A stretch of DNA of 15,635 bases from Mediterranea massiliensis. Its GTDB lineage: Bacteria; Bacteroidota; Bacteroidia; Bacteroidales; Bacteroidaceae. The position numbers and the translations under genes are program-made. Positions 1 through 6,280 of the stretch are shown one piece after another. Positions within the stretch are counted from its first letter, which is position 1; each line of letters opens with the position of its first letter. The DNA lies in contig CATXSD010000059.1 of assembly GCA_958402075.1 (NCBI GenBank), positions 1-15,635 on the forward strand, read 5' to 3'. Below the pieces are notes generated by a model, which ran no database searches, was not told where the DNA came from, and saw nothing but the letters and a program-made list of their open reading frames with translations.

Positions 1-841
1 CTTGGCGTATCTCGTCCGTCCGGTCGGAGGCAGCGGGGCATTGGTCCACCAGGTGCAGCAGGGTGTCGCTCAGCGACGTGATGGGGGTCACGGAGTTCAT
101 GATTTCGTGGGTCAGCACGCGGGTGAGTCGGGCCCAGGAGTCTATTTCCTTCTCGTCCAGTTCGTTGTTGATGTCGTTCAGGGCCAGGATGCGCAGGTGC
201 TCGCCGTGGATGGTGATGTCGCTCGTACGGACCGAGAGGTTCATCGTGCCCCGTTCGTTGTGGAAGGTCAGCTGGAGCTTGCTGCCCGTGCGGCAGGCCG
301 AGAGTTGGGCGGCCAGTTGCGGGTCGATGCGGTTCAGCTGGCTCAGGTGGGTCAGTACGGTGAGGCCCAGCAGGCGCAGGGCCTCTTCGTTTTTCTGATA
401 CACGGCTCCCTTGTCGTTCAGCACTACGATGCCCGTGTCCACGCAGTTCAGTATCAGTTCGTAATATTTTTCCTGCTGGATGATTTCCTGCTTGGTGTGG
501 GCCATGATTTGGGAGACGCGGTTCAGGGCATGGTTCAGCAGGCGGCTGTCGGGGGTGCCGTCCTCTTCGGAAAAGTGGAGTGAGCCGTCGTCGTTTTCGA
601 TGGCATCGAGCAGAAACAATACCTTGCGTACGTGTTGGCGGTAGAGCCTGGCGGTCCACCAGACGGCTGCCGCAGTGAGCACCGTCAGCAGGATGGACCA
701 GAAGAGCGGGTTGCACCAGCTGGGCAGAGTGGTGGGACCGGCGAGGAAGACTGCCCATGCACCGCCGGCAGCCAGCGCGGAGAGCAGGCACACCGCAAAA
801 CGGAAACTGTAGTAGGGTGAAAGTTTCTGGAAGAGGTTCAT
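1..841 (-). CDS. Sensor histidine kinase, partial (C-terminal part beyond left edge)
   Basis: This is a membrane sensor kinase that probably phosphorylates the response regulator encoded just upstream. The 280 visible residues hold two hydrophobic segments at about 14-34 and 46-64, a PAS-like sensing region at about 110-225, and an H-box reading RVLTHEIMNSVTP with the phospho-acceptor His near residue 245. The catalytic ATPase domain (N, G1 and G2 boxes) lies outside the window. The ATG at 841-839 is 15 bp after the regulator's stop, so the two genes are co-transcribed. The HEIMNS-type H-box is typical of NtrB/AtoS-like kinases paired with NtrC-type regulators. The short loop between the two membrane segments leaves little periplasmic domain, so the signal may be sensed in the membrane or by the cytoplasmic PAS region (inference). 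The ligand cannot be told. Confidence 0.93.
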   Translation of the reverse strand, partial: MNLFQKLSPYYSFRFAVCLLSALAAGGAWAVFLAGPTTLPSWCNPLFWSILLTVLTAAAVWWTARLYRQHVRKVLFLLDAIENDDGSLHFSEEDGTPDSRLLNHALNRVSQIMAHTKQEIIQQEKYYELILNCVDTGIVVLNDKGAVYQKNEEALRLLGLTVLTHLSQLNRIDPQLAAQLSACRTGSKLQLTFHNERGTMNLSVRTSDITIHGEHLRILALNDINNELDEKEIDSWARLTRVLTHEIMNSVTPITSLSDTLLHLVDQCPAASDRTDEIRQ

Positions 842-856
842 GGGGCGTGTCTGTAT

Positions 857-2197
857 TTAAAGTCCGTAACGTTTCATCTTGTTGTAGAGCGTCTGGCGCG
901 TGATGCCCAGGCTGGCGGCCACGGCCGAGAGGTTGCCTTCGCATGTCTGGAGGGCCCGTGCAATCATCTGCCGCTCCATGGCTTCGAGGGTGGTGGCTTC
1001 GGTTGCATGGGTTGCCGGAGCCGAGGGGCGGGACAGCTGGAAGCTGCCGGCCGTCAGTGTGGGGCCGTCGCAGATGATGACCGCTTTCTCGACCGCATGC
1101 TCCAGTTCGCGGATGTTGCCGTACCAAGGATGGCGCATCAGTTTCTCGCGGGCCTCGTCGTCGGGCGTCAGCTGGGGCTTGCCGTATTGGCGGCAGAAGC
1201 GGGCGATGAACCGTTCGGCCAGGGGCAGGATGTCTTCCGGCCGCTGGCGCAGGGGAGGAATCTCCAGGTGGATGGTGTTGATGCGGTAGAGCAGGTCTTC
1301 GCGGAATTCGCCCCGTTGTACCAGTTCGCCCAGGTTGCGGTTGGTGGCGCATATCAGGCGGATGTCTACGGGGATGAGGTCGTTGCTGCCTACGCGGACC
1401 ACGGCGCGGCGCTGGATGGCGGTCAGCAGTTTGGCCTGCAGGTGGTAGGACAGGTTGCCTATCTCGTCCAGGAAGAGGGTGCTGCCGTTGGCGGCTTCGA
1501 ACTTGCCCATGCGGTCGGCGTGGGCATCGGTGAAGGCCCCCTTCACGTGTCCGAAGAGTTCGCTCTCGAAGAGGCTTTCCGTCAGGGCTCCCATATCTAC
1601 ACTGACCATCTCGTGCTCCCGTCGGGGCGAGAGGGCGTGTATCTCGCGGGCCAGCATTTCCTTGCCGGTGCCGTTTTCGCCGGTTATCAGGATGTTGGCA
1701 TCGGTCGCAGCCACCTTTTCCACCAGTCGGCGAAGGTGTTGCATGGCCGGACTCATGCCCCAGTACATACGGCTGCTTTCCGCGGCGGCAGGCGTGCCTG
1801 TTTTCGTCTTGCATTGGGGCGAACAGGCGGCGAGCAGCGTTTCTATCAGCTTGGCGTTGTCCCAAGGCTTCACGACGAAGTCGGCAGCCCCTTCCTTGAT
1901 GCCTTTCACGGCCAGGTCGATGTCGGCGTAGGCCGTAAAGAGCACGACGGGCAACTGGGGACGCAGGCGTTTGATTTCGTGCAGCCAGTAGAGACCCTCG
2001 TTGCCGTTGTTGATGCCGGCGGTGAAGTTCATGTCGAGCAATACCACCTGCCACGGGGCGGCATTCAGCATGCTGGGCAGGCTGACGGGCGAAGGCAGGA
2101 CTTCGATGCGGTCGAAGTAGGGCTTCAGCAGCAGTTGCAGGGCGCTCAGCACCCCCCGGTTGTCGTCTATGATGAGTATGTTGCCTGATTTCTTCAT
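857..2197 (-). CDS. NtrC/AtoC-family sigma-54-type response regulator
   Basis: A 446-residue three-domain activator. The receiver domain (about 5-120) has acidic residues D11/D12, phospho-acceptor D55 in the LLDMNF motif, T88 and K110. The AAA+ domain has Walker A GENGTGKE (173-180), a sigma-54 contact loop reading GAFTDA (220-225) where GAFTGA is canonical, Walker B LFLDEIG (241-247) and an arginine-finger region near 299-305. The C-terminal Fis-type helix-turn-helix is at about 420-443. An upstream in-frame ATG at 2269 would add 24 residues, but a TATATTTG promoter box lies between it and the ATG at 2197, and MKKSGNILIIDD is the natural receiver start. So 2197 was chosen. The partner kinase follows after 15 bp. 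The regulated genes are not in the window; in related bacteria such pairs often sit beside ABC exporters, which is only a family-level hint. Confidence 0.95.
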   Translation of the reverse strand: MKKSGNILIIDDNRGVLSALQLLLKPYFDRIEVLPSPVSLPSMLNAAPWQVVLLDMNFTAGINNGNEGLYWLHEIKRLRPQLPVVLFTAYADIDLAVKGIKEGAADFVVKPWDNAKLIETLLAACSPQCKTKTGTPAAAESSRMYWGMSPAMQHLRRLVEKVAATDANILITGENGTGKEMLAREIHALSPRREHEMVSVDMGALTESLFESELFGHVKGAFTDAHADRMGKFEAANGSTLFLDEIGNLSYHLQAKLLTAIQRRAVVRVGSNDLIPVDIRLICATNRNLGELVQRGEFREDLLYRINTIHLEIPPLRQRPEDILPLAERFIARFCRQYGKPQLTPDDEAREKLMRHPWYGNIRELEHAVEKAVIICDGPTLTAGSFQLSRPSAPATHATEATTLEAMERQMIARALQTCEGNLSAVAASLGITRQTLYNKMKRYGL

Positions 2198-2231
2198 ATC
2201 GTGCAAGTCTTTGTCTTTCTGTTTTGCCCCA

Positions 2232-2239
2232 CAAATATA
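2232..2239 (-). promoter_or_regulatory. Bacteroidetes -7 box upstream of the response regulator
   Basis: The minus strand reads TATATTTG, a match to TAnnTTTG, 34 bp before the chosen ATG. No clear -33 TTTG is visible at the usual distance. It lies downstream of the alternative start at 2269 and so argues against that start. Confidence 0.6.
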
Positions 2240-2343
2240 AGACTTTTGACAGGAAGTTGGTTGCTCCATAAAGAGGAATGCATCTGTTTTTGACTTATCT
2301 TATTGATATAGTGTTATATATGTCGTCCGTAAAAATGCTTGTC

Positions 2344-2404
2344 GGAAAGCGCTGCTTTCCAGCGTAGAAAACAGTGCTTTGTCGGGAGGAAAGCATTGCT
2401 TTCT
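2344..2404. repeat. Array A: three 17-bp dyad units at 22-bp period
   Basis: The units are GGAAAGC-GCT-GCTTTCC (2344-2360, perfect), AGAAAAC-AGT-GCTTTGT (2366-2382, 5 of 7 arm pairs) and GGAAAGC-ATT-GCTTTCT (2388-2404, 6 of 7). Spacers are AGCGT and CGGGA. Centres are at 2352, 2374 and 2396. The array begins 1 nt beyond the stop codon of the secreted-protein gene ending at 2406 and lies about 105 bp upstream of the regulator's promoter box. As RNA it could form tandem short hairpins at the 3' end of that gene. It fills much of the 2270-2405 gap; nothing else was recognised there. Confidence 0.8.
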
Positions 2405-2405
2405 G

Positions 2406-3131
2406 TCACAACAACTGTAGCTTCATGCCGAAGGAGAGGCTCAGATAGTCCTTGGGCTTGAGGTAACGGTTGCTGAAGGCGCTGACAATGTAGAGGTCAC
2501 AAGTGCTCAGCTCGTAGAAGAAGGTGACGGCCCGTGCCGAAAGTCGGTATCGTTCGGGAATGTTGACGGTGAGCCGTTGCCCCAGAAATACGTGGGTGCG
2601 TATTTTCGACGAGAAGCCATAGTATCCTTTGGGATACCGTTCGGGCTCGTGCACCCAGAAGTCGCTGCCGAAGACGGTGTTGAAGTACATGCCGCAAGTG
2701 AGCGGTTCGATGGCAAAGACGCTGTTTTTGATGGGCAGGCTCCAGGGTATGTAGTTCTGCTTCAGGGTGAAGGTCAGCTTGGCTTTGTCCGACTGGTATT
2801 TGGGCAGGAAGCCGAGAAAGATGTCTGTTTCCCATTGGTCGCGTTTGCCATAATCCCAGCCGGTACCTATGGACAGGAGGCCCATGTTGCCGGCAAACTG
2901 AAGTTTGCTGTAGGTGGGTATCAGCTTCTCCCAATGTTTGCGGTATCGGTGTATGCGCTTGTCGTAGCGGCTGTGTGGTGAGGACGTACGAAGCGTATCG
3001 GGGACTATTATAAGGCTGTCGCATCCCTGCGAGGTGGCGGCAGACAGCGGCGATTGGACAATCAGCCACAAGCCTGTCAGCAGCAGGCATAGTTTTTGTC
3101 GGCGATTAGAAATAGACCACTTCGCGTTCAT
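2406..3131 (-). CDS. Secreted barrel-like hypothetical protein
   Basis: A 241-residue protein with an N-terminal signal peptide: basic NRRQK, then a hydrophobic core at about 14-26, with probable cleavage near SAA at about 30-32. No lipobox is seen. The mature part is rich in aromatic and alternating residues, with segments such as TDIFLGFLPKY and KLTFTLKQNYIPW. It ends in LSLSFGMKLQLL, which resembles the closing strand of a small outer-membrane beta-barrel. I do not recognise the family. The start at 3131 is the only Met before the signal peptide. It overlaps the end of the metallophosphoesterase gene by 26 nt in another frame, which implies one mRNA and translational coupling. A functional link to that envelope phosphoesterase is inferred from context only. 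Confidence 0.85.
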   Translation of the reverse strand: MNAKWSISNRRQKLCLLLTGLWLIVQSPLSAATSQGCDSLIIVPDTLRTSSPHSRYDKRIHRYRKHWEKLIPTYSKLQFAGNMGLLSIGTGWDYGKRDQWETDIFLGFLPKYQSDKAKLTFTLKQNYIPWSLPIKNSVFAIEPLTCGMYFNTVFGSDFWVHEPERYPKGYYGFSSKIRTHVFLGQRLTVNIPERYRLSARAVTFFYELSTCDLYIVSAFSNRYLKPKDYLSLSFGMKLQLL

Positions 3132-3915
3132 ATCCGTCGGGAGTTAGGGTGAATATATAATAGTTGCGATGCTTCATGCAGTCGCTCAGATAATACATGA
3201 TGCCGTCGTCGAAGAGGTCTTCTTCGGCCAGGCGGTGTTCGTGGGCGGCCAGGCAGAACTGGATATCGGGGTAGAGATTGACGTAACGCTGGAAGACACG
3301 GGCGACGTTGTTGTTGAATTCTCCGCAATAGGGACGTATGTGCATGGCGATAACGGTTCGGTCAAATTCATCGGCCCGTTCGGTCATTTCGTTTTCCATG
3401 AAGTCGAAGTCGGGGATAGGGCGCGAATAGTCGTATTCGATGGCATTGGTGTTGAGGCATACGAACTTCACACGTCCGGCAATGAAGGCGAAGTTCGGGT
3501 TGCCGAACACGGCTCGGAAGGTCTCTTCGCCAGTGCCCAGACAGTCGTGATTGCCGATGAGGGCTACGTAGGGCATTTTCAGCCCGTTCAGGATGTCGCG
3601 CTGCCACAGGAATTCGTCCGTCACGCCGAAATCGCTCAGATCGCCGCCATGGATGACGAAGTCGATGTCGTCGCGTCGGTTCACGTCCGTCACGAAGTCC
3701 AGTGTTTCGTCATACCATCGTTGTGAGTCGCCCATGAAGGCAAAACGCAGGGTGTCTTTTCCCTGACACAGCGTTTCGATGCGGGCGATGTTTTTGTCAT
3801 TGATGCCTGTTTCTCCGTCTATGCGTACGTCGTAGGGGTGGTAGTCAATGAGGTCGCACCCGCCAAGCAGCATGCAGCACAAGGCTGGGATTGTCAGTTT
3901 GCTGAGTATATTCAT
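3106..3915 (-). CDS. Metallophosphoesterase lipoprotein (calcineurin-like)
   Basis: A 269-residue envelope phosphoesterase. The N-terminus carries a lipoprotein signal with lipobox LGGC (Cys20), followed by D at +2. Calcineurin-like motifs appear in order: GDSQ (D63), HGGDLSD (D92), GNHD (N122, H123), AMH (H192) and AAHEH (H225, H227). These are metal ligands of a dinuclear centre. The first motif has Gln where the usual D-x-H has His, seen in some subfamilies. The substrate is unknown; phosphomono- or diester cleavage is inferred from the family. The ATG at 3915 was preferred over an upstream in-frame ATG at 3942, because a TACCTTTG promoter box overlaps the upstream codon and the signal peptide fits the later start. 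It is the first gene of a two-gene unit with the overlapping secreted protein. Confidence 0.92.
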   Translation of the reverse strand: MNILSKLTIPALCCMLLGGCDLIDYHPYDVRIDGETGINDKNIARIETLCQGKDTLRFAFMGDSQRWYDETLDFVTDVNRRDDIDFVIHGGDLSDFGVTDEFLWQRDILNGLKMPYVALIGNHDCLGTGEETFRAVFGNPNFAFIAGRVKFVCLNTNAIEYDYSRPIPDFDFMENEMTERADEFDRTVIAMHIRPYCGEFNNNVARVFQRYVNLYPDIQFCLAAHEHRLAEEDLFDDGIMYYLSDCMKHRNYYIFTLTPDGYEREVVYF

Positions 3916-3939
3916 TTCTTGGCTGTTTCTTTTTTGCGG

Positions 3940-3947
3940 CAAAGGTA
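3940..3947 (-). promoter_or_regulatory. Bacteroidetes -7 box upstream of the metallophosphoesterase
   Basis: The minus strand reads TACCTTTG, 24 bp before the ATG at 3915. No convincing -33 element is seen. The leader would be short, about 15-20 nt. Confidence 0.6.
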
Positions 3948-4117
3948 GGTTATTCGCTTGGCCTGTCTGTGTCCCGATTTTCCTTTTTAGAGTTCTAAAG
4001 AATGCTTTTTGAGATCTTTGTATAAAGATGTTTCCTCTTTGTTCGTAGTTTGTTGAATTGAATATTTTTTACTATGTGCAAAATTGTGATTTTATTTGAA
4101 GATTTCTCAATCTCTTT

Positions 4118-4153
4118 TATTGGATAATAGAAGTATATTGGATAATAGAAGTA
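4118..4153. repeat. Exact 18-bp tandem duplication (two copies)
   Basis: TATTGGATAATAGAAGTA occurs at 4118-4135 and again, identical and directly adjacent, at 4136-4153. It sits in the AT-rich non-coding gap at 3948-4227, just past a terminator. Perfect identity points to a recent slippage duplication. The rest of the gap (3948-4117) shows nothing recognisable. Confidence 0.9.
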
Positions 4154-4155
4154 TG

Positions 4156-4212
4156 CTGGAAAAAGAAGAAACGCGGATTCGCAGCTTTTCATGCTACGAA
4201 TCCGCGTTTCTT
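4156..4212 (-). terminator. Strong intrinsic terminator after the ECF-S-like gene
   Basis: Arms at 4193-4212 and 4166-4185 form a 20-bp stem with one mismatch and a 7-nt loop (4186-4192). On the minus strand the stem is followed by CTTTTTCC (4157-4164). It begins 15 bp after the stop at 4228, so it ends the DUF362 and membrane-protein transcript. Confidence 0.85.
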
Positions 4213-4227
4213 TGTATATATGTACTC

Positions 4228-4740
4228 TTATTTATTGGCGATGGCTTTCAGTATGAAGTAGCCGCCCAGCCATTGGAGCAACATGCCCGGTACTCCGATG
4301 CGGAAATCTTGCGCTGCGAGATGAAAATCACCGCATAAAGCCCATTCGAAACCGGTACCGATTACCTGATAAGTCAATACGGCAATCAGCAGGCCACCGA
4401 ACCATACTTTGTCTTTTGCGTAACGGGCTACTGCGGCTGCGGCAAGTGCCAGCAGACCGGATTTGATAAGAATGGCCGGCAGTACGGCTGCAGCAGGCAT
4501 TCCGAACAGCAGGTGGTTGATGACCGGGGAAAGGATGGCTGTCAGCAGTCCGACGCGGAGGCCGAACTTATAGGCTGCTACCAGGGTGAAGAAATAGATG
4601 GGCAGCAGCGTAGGGCCTCCCAGGGGAACCAGGTGGCAGAGTTGCGGCAGAAGAATGTTGCCTGCCACGAACAACAAGGCAAACAGATAAGTCTTTACGT
4701 TTCCGAACGAAAGCGAATAGAGTTTTGCAGATGTATTCAT
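4228..4740 (-). CDS. Putative ECF transporter S component-like membrane protein
   Basis: A 170-residue integral membrane protein with about six hydrophobic segments (about 18-40, 43-60, 62-78, 82-105, 109-130, 150-167). The length, the six-helix plan and a small-residue-rich helix are like substrate-binding S components of energy-coupling factor transporters. No EcfA or EcfT gene is in the window, so it would have to share an energising module encoded elsewhere (family knowledge). The substrate is not evident. It follows the DUF362 ferredoxin gene by 27 bp with no promoter box between, so the two are one operon. It could instead be an unrelated small membrane protein; the S-component call is from overall shape, not a diagnostic motif. 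Confidence 0.6.
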   Translation of the reverse strand: MNTSAKLYSLSFGNVKTYLFALLFVAGNILLPQLCHLVPLGGPTLLPIYFFTLVAAYKFGLRVGLLTAILSPVINHLLFGMPAAAVLPAILIKSGLLALAAAAVARYAKDKVWFGGLLIAVLTYQVIGTGFEWALCGDFHLAAQDFRIGVPGMLLQWLGGYFILKAIANK

Positions 4741-4767
4741 AATTGTAATGTTATTGGTGTTGGGGGA

Positions 4768-5886
4768 TTAGACAATCAGTTCATAGTTGCGGGTACCGAT
4801 ACCGATTTCTTCGGCATGCTTCAAGCCGGCCTGCCAGTTGGTATTGGGATGAATCAGGTGGAACTTGTCGCAGCCGCAGAGGTCCTCATGCTCGTGCTTG
4901 TTGCCCAAGACATTGTTGCCGTGGAGTACGGGTGTATTGTTCACCAGATCGGCACAGGCCTGGTCCAGTGCAACCGGATCGGTAGAAGCCAGGATGCCCA
5001 GGTCGGGGATGATGGCGGCATCGTTGTGGTTCCAGCAGTCGCATTCGGGCGACACGTTCATCACGAAGCTGACGTGGAAGTGGGGCTTGTCCTTCAATAC
5101 GGCTTTGGTGTATTCGGCTATCTTGTAGTTCATGTTTTCGGAGGTGTCCCAGCTGCCTACGACGGCACCGTCGTGTTGGCACAGGGCCACACATTGGCCG
5201 CAACCCACGCACTTTGAGTAGTCAATCTCAGCCTTGCGGTTGGCATTCAGGTGTATGGCATCGTGGGCACAATGTTTCACGCAGATGTTGCATCCGATGC
5301 AGTTGTCCGTTTCAATCTTCGGCTGGGCCGAGGCGTGCAGTTCCAGTTTGCCGGGAACGGCAGCAGCTCCCATGCCGAGATTTTTCAGTGCGCCGCCGAA
5401 TCCGGCCTGTTCGTGTCCCTTGAAGTGGGTCATGCTGATGACGATGTCGGCGTCGGCGATGGCTGCACCGATTTTGGGAGCCTTGCAATATAGTCCGTCA
5501 ATAGGGATTTCGCGGTAGTCAGTTCCTTTCAAGCCGTCGGCGATGATGACCTGGCATTGGGCGGAGATCGGATTGAAACCGTTCTCCATGGCGCTTTCCA
5601 GGTGGTCTACGGCATTGGAACGTCGGCCGGAGTAGAGGGTGTTGCAGTCGGTCAGGAACGGTTTGGCACCATAGCTGCGCAGCAGGTTGGCCATACGTGC
5701 CGCATAGTTGGGACGGATGTAAGCCAGGTTGCCCGGCTCACCGAAATGTATTTTGATAGCCACGAAGCTGTCTTTCAAAGGCAGTTGGGCGATGCCTGCC
5801 TTCTTCACCAGCCGTTCCATTTTGTCGAGCAGGTTGGAGGTGGGTGAAGTGCGGAGGTCTGTGAAGTAGACTTTTGCTTTTTCCAT
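4768..5886 (-). CDS. DUF362 domain protein with two [4Fe-4S] ferredoxin motifs
   Basis: A 372-residue cytoplasmic iron-sulfur protein; no signal peptide is seen. The N-terminal part (about 1-185) and C-terminal part (about 255-340) are DUF362-type sequence, with motifs such as IKIHFGEPGN (45-54) and MTHFKGHEQAGFGGALKN (152-169). Between them is a bacterial-type ferredoxin with two full cysteine sets: C196, C199, C202, C206 and C226, C229, C232, C236. Further cysteines at 282, 284, 337 and 339 could bind another metal. Members of this family are presumed electron carriers or enzymes of unknown reaction. It is the first gene of an operon with the ECF-S-like membrane protein, which suggests a link to uptake of a redox-relevant small molecule or vitamin (inference). 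The start at 5886 is supported by a promoter box 33 bp upstream. Confidence 0.93.
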   Translation of the reverse strand: MEKAKVYFTDLRTSPTSNLLDKMERLVKKAGIAQLPLKDSFVAIKIHFGEPGNLAYIRPNYAARMANLLRSYGAKPFLTDCNTLYSGRRSNAVDHLESAMENGFNPISAQCQVIIADGLKGTDYREIPIDGLYCKAPKIGAAIADADIVISMTHFKGHEQAGFGGALKNLGMGAAAVPGKLELHASAQPKIETDNCIGCNICVKHCAHDAIHLNANRKAEIDYSKCVGCGQCVALCQHDGAVVGSWDTSENMNYKIAEYTKAVLKDKPHFHVSFVMNVSPECDCWNHNDAAIIPDLGILASTDPVALDQACADLVNNTPVLHGNNVLGNKHEHEDLCGCDKFHLIHPNTNWQAGLKHAEEIGIGTRNYELIV

Positions 5887-5918
5887 GTCGTTTTACCTAT
5901 TTGTGATGATATGTAGCG

Positions 5919-5926
5919 CAAATGTA
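5919..5926 (-). promoter_or_regulatory. Bacteroidetes -7 box upstream of the DUF362 operon
   Basis: The minus strand reads TACATTTG, 32 bp before the ATG at 5886. The upstream region on the same strand is AT-rich (5932-5955), with no clear -33 TTTG. Confidence 0.6.
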
Positions 5927-6079
5927 GCTGAAAATATCCATATATATAGGTAATTGTTTCTAAAAAATACAGCAGCGGGCTTTTCTTCTGTAATTCTGGT
6001 AGTCGGAGCAGTAAATGGGGTATAATTATTTTTGCCGGTAGAGGGGATGGGGCAGAAGATGGATTTGAGTAGTTTTATT

Positions 6080-6126
6080 TTACAAAAAAGAACGCTATTC
6101 CCGAAGTGCTCGTTTTCCCTCGGAAT
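6080..6126 (-). terminator. Possible terminator downstream of the lactonase gene
   Basis: On the minus strand ATTCCGA (6126-6120) can pair with TCGGGAAT (6104-6097) with one bulge. This is followed by AGCGTTCTTTTTTG (6096-6083). The stem is short and the loop is about 15 nt, so it is a moderate candidate. It lies about 155 bp past the stop. Confidence 0.4.
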
Positions 6127-6150
6127 AAATGGGTTTCAACCCTACGGGGC

Positions 6151-6211
6151 TTATGTTTGAAACATAAGGGGGGAATGTTTGAAACATAAGGCCGCCATGT
6201 TTGAAACATTC
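6151..6211. repeat. Array B: three ATGTTTGAAACAT palindromes at 22-bp period
   Basis: The 13-bp palindrome ATGTTTGAAACAT occurs identically at 6153-6165, 6175-6187 and 6197-6209. The 17-bp units are TTATGTT-TGA-AACATAA (6151-6167), GAATGTT-TGA-AACATAA (6173-6189) and CCATGTT-TGA-AACATTC (6195-6211), with 5-bp spacers. The first is a perfect 19-bp dyad when extended to 6150-6168. A weaker dyad, GGGTTTCAACCC, lies at 6131-6142, near the position of a preceding unit. The array lies in the gap after the lactonase gene, about 225 bp upstream of the DUF362 promoter box. Confidence 0.88.
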
Positions 6212-6255
6212 CCCAAGACGCTCCTGGAAGTTGTTGCAGAAGCGGTTGGGGAATG
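6207..6255. repeat. 10-bp inverted repeat overlapping the last unit of array B
   Basis: CATTCCCCAA (6207-6216) and TTGGGGAATG (6246-6255) are perfect inverted copies with a 29-nt loop. Inside the loop CGCT (6219-6222) and AGCG (6241-6244) can extend the pairing. On the plus strand the right arm runs into a T-tract (6256-6262), so it looks like a plus-strand terminator, although no plus-strand gene ends here. It lies 26 bp after the lactonase stop. Confidence 0.6.
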
Positions 6256-6280
6256 TTTTTTTGAAGAGAGTTATTTAATT

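Larger units (their letters stand above)
5927..6280. other. Gene-free gap between the lactonase and DUF362 genes
   Basis: About 350 bp without a credible gene. It holds, from right to left, a long inverted repeat, palindrome array B, and a hairpin with a T-tract that could end the lactonase transcript. These are listed separately. The part at 5927-6080 shows only AT-rich sequence and a lone plus-strand TATTTTTG (6027-6034) with no gene behind it. Confidence 0.7.

Noticed and set aside
2..583. A 193-codon plus-strand open frame at the left edge
   Set aside because: Antisense to the sensor kinase, which has a proper H-box in the opposite strand.
1007..2188. A 393-codon open frame on the plus strand
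   Set aside because: It lies wholly antisense to the response regulator, whose family motifs are clear. The length follows from GC-rich third positions of the real gene, and the translation shows no recognisable domain.
2198..2269. N-terminal extension of the response regulator
   Set aside because: A TATATTTG promoter box lies inside it, and the extra residues do not belong to the receiver domain.
3995..4192. A 65-codon minus-strand open frame in the gap after the ECF-S-like gene
   Set aside because: It runs through the terminator stem and the 18-bp tandem repeat, and has low-complexity sequence with no promoter box.
6151..6211. CRISPR array
   Set aside because: The 22-bp unit with a 5-bp spacer is far too short, spacers are not of protospacer size, and there is no cas gene.
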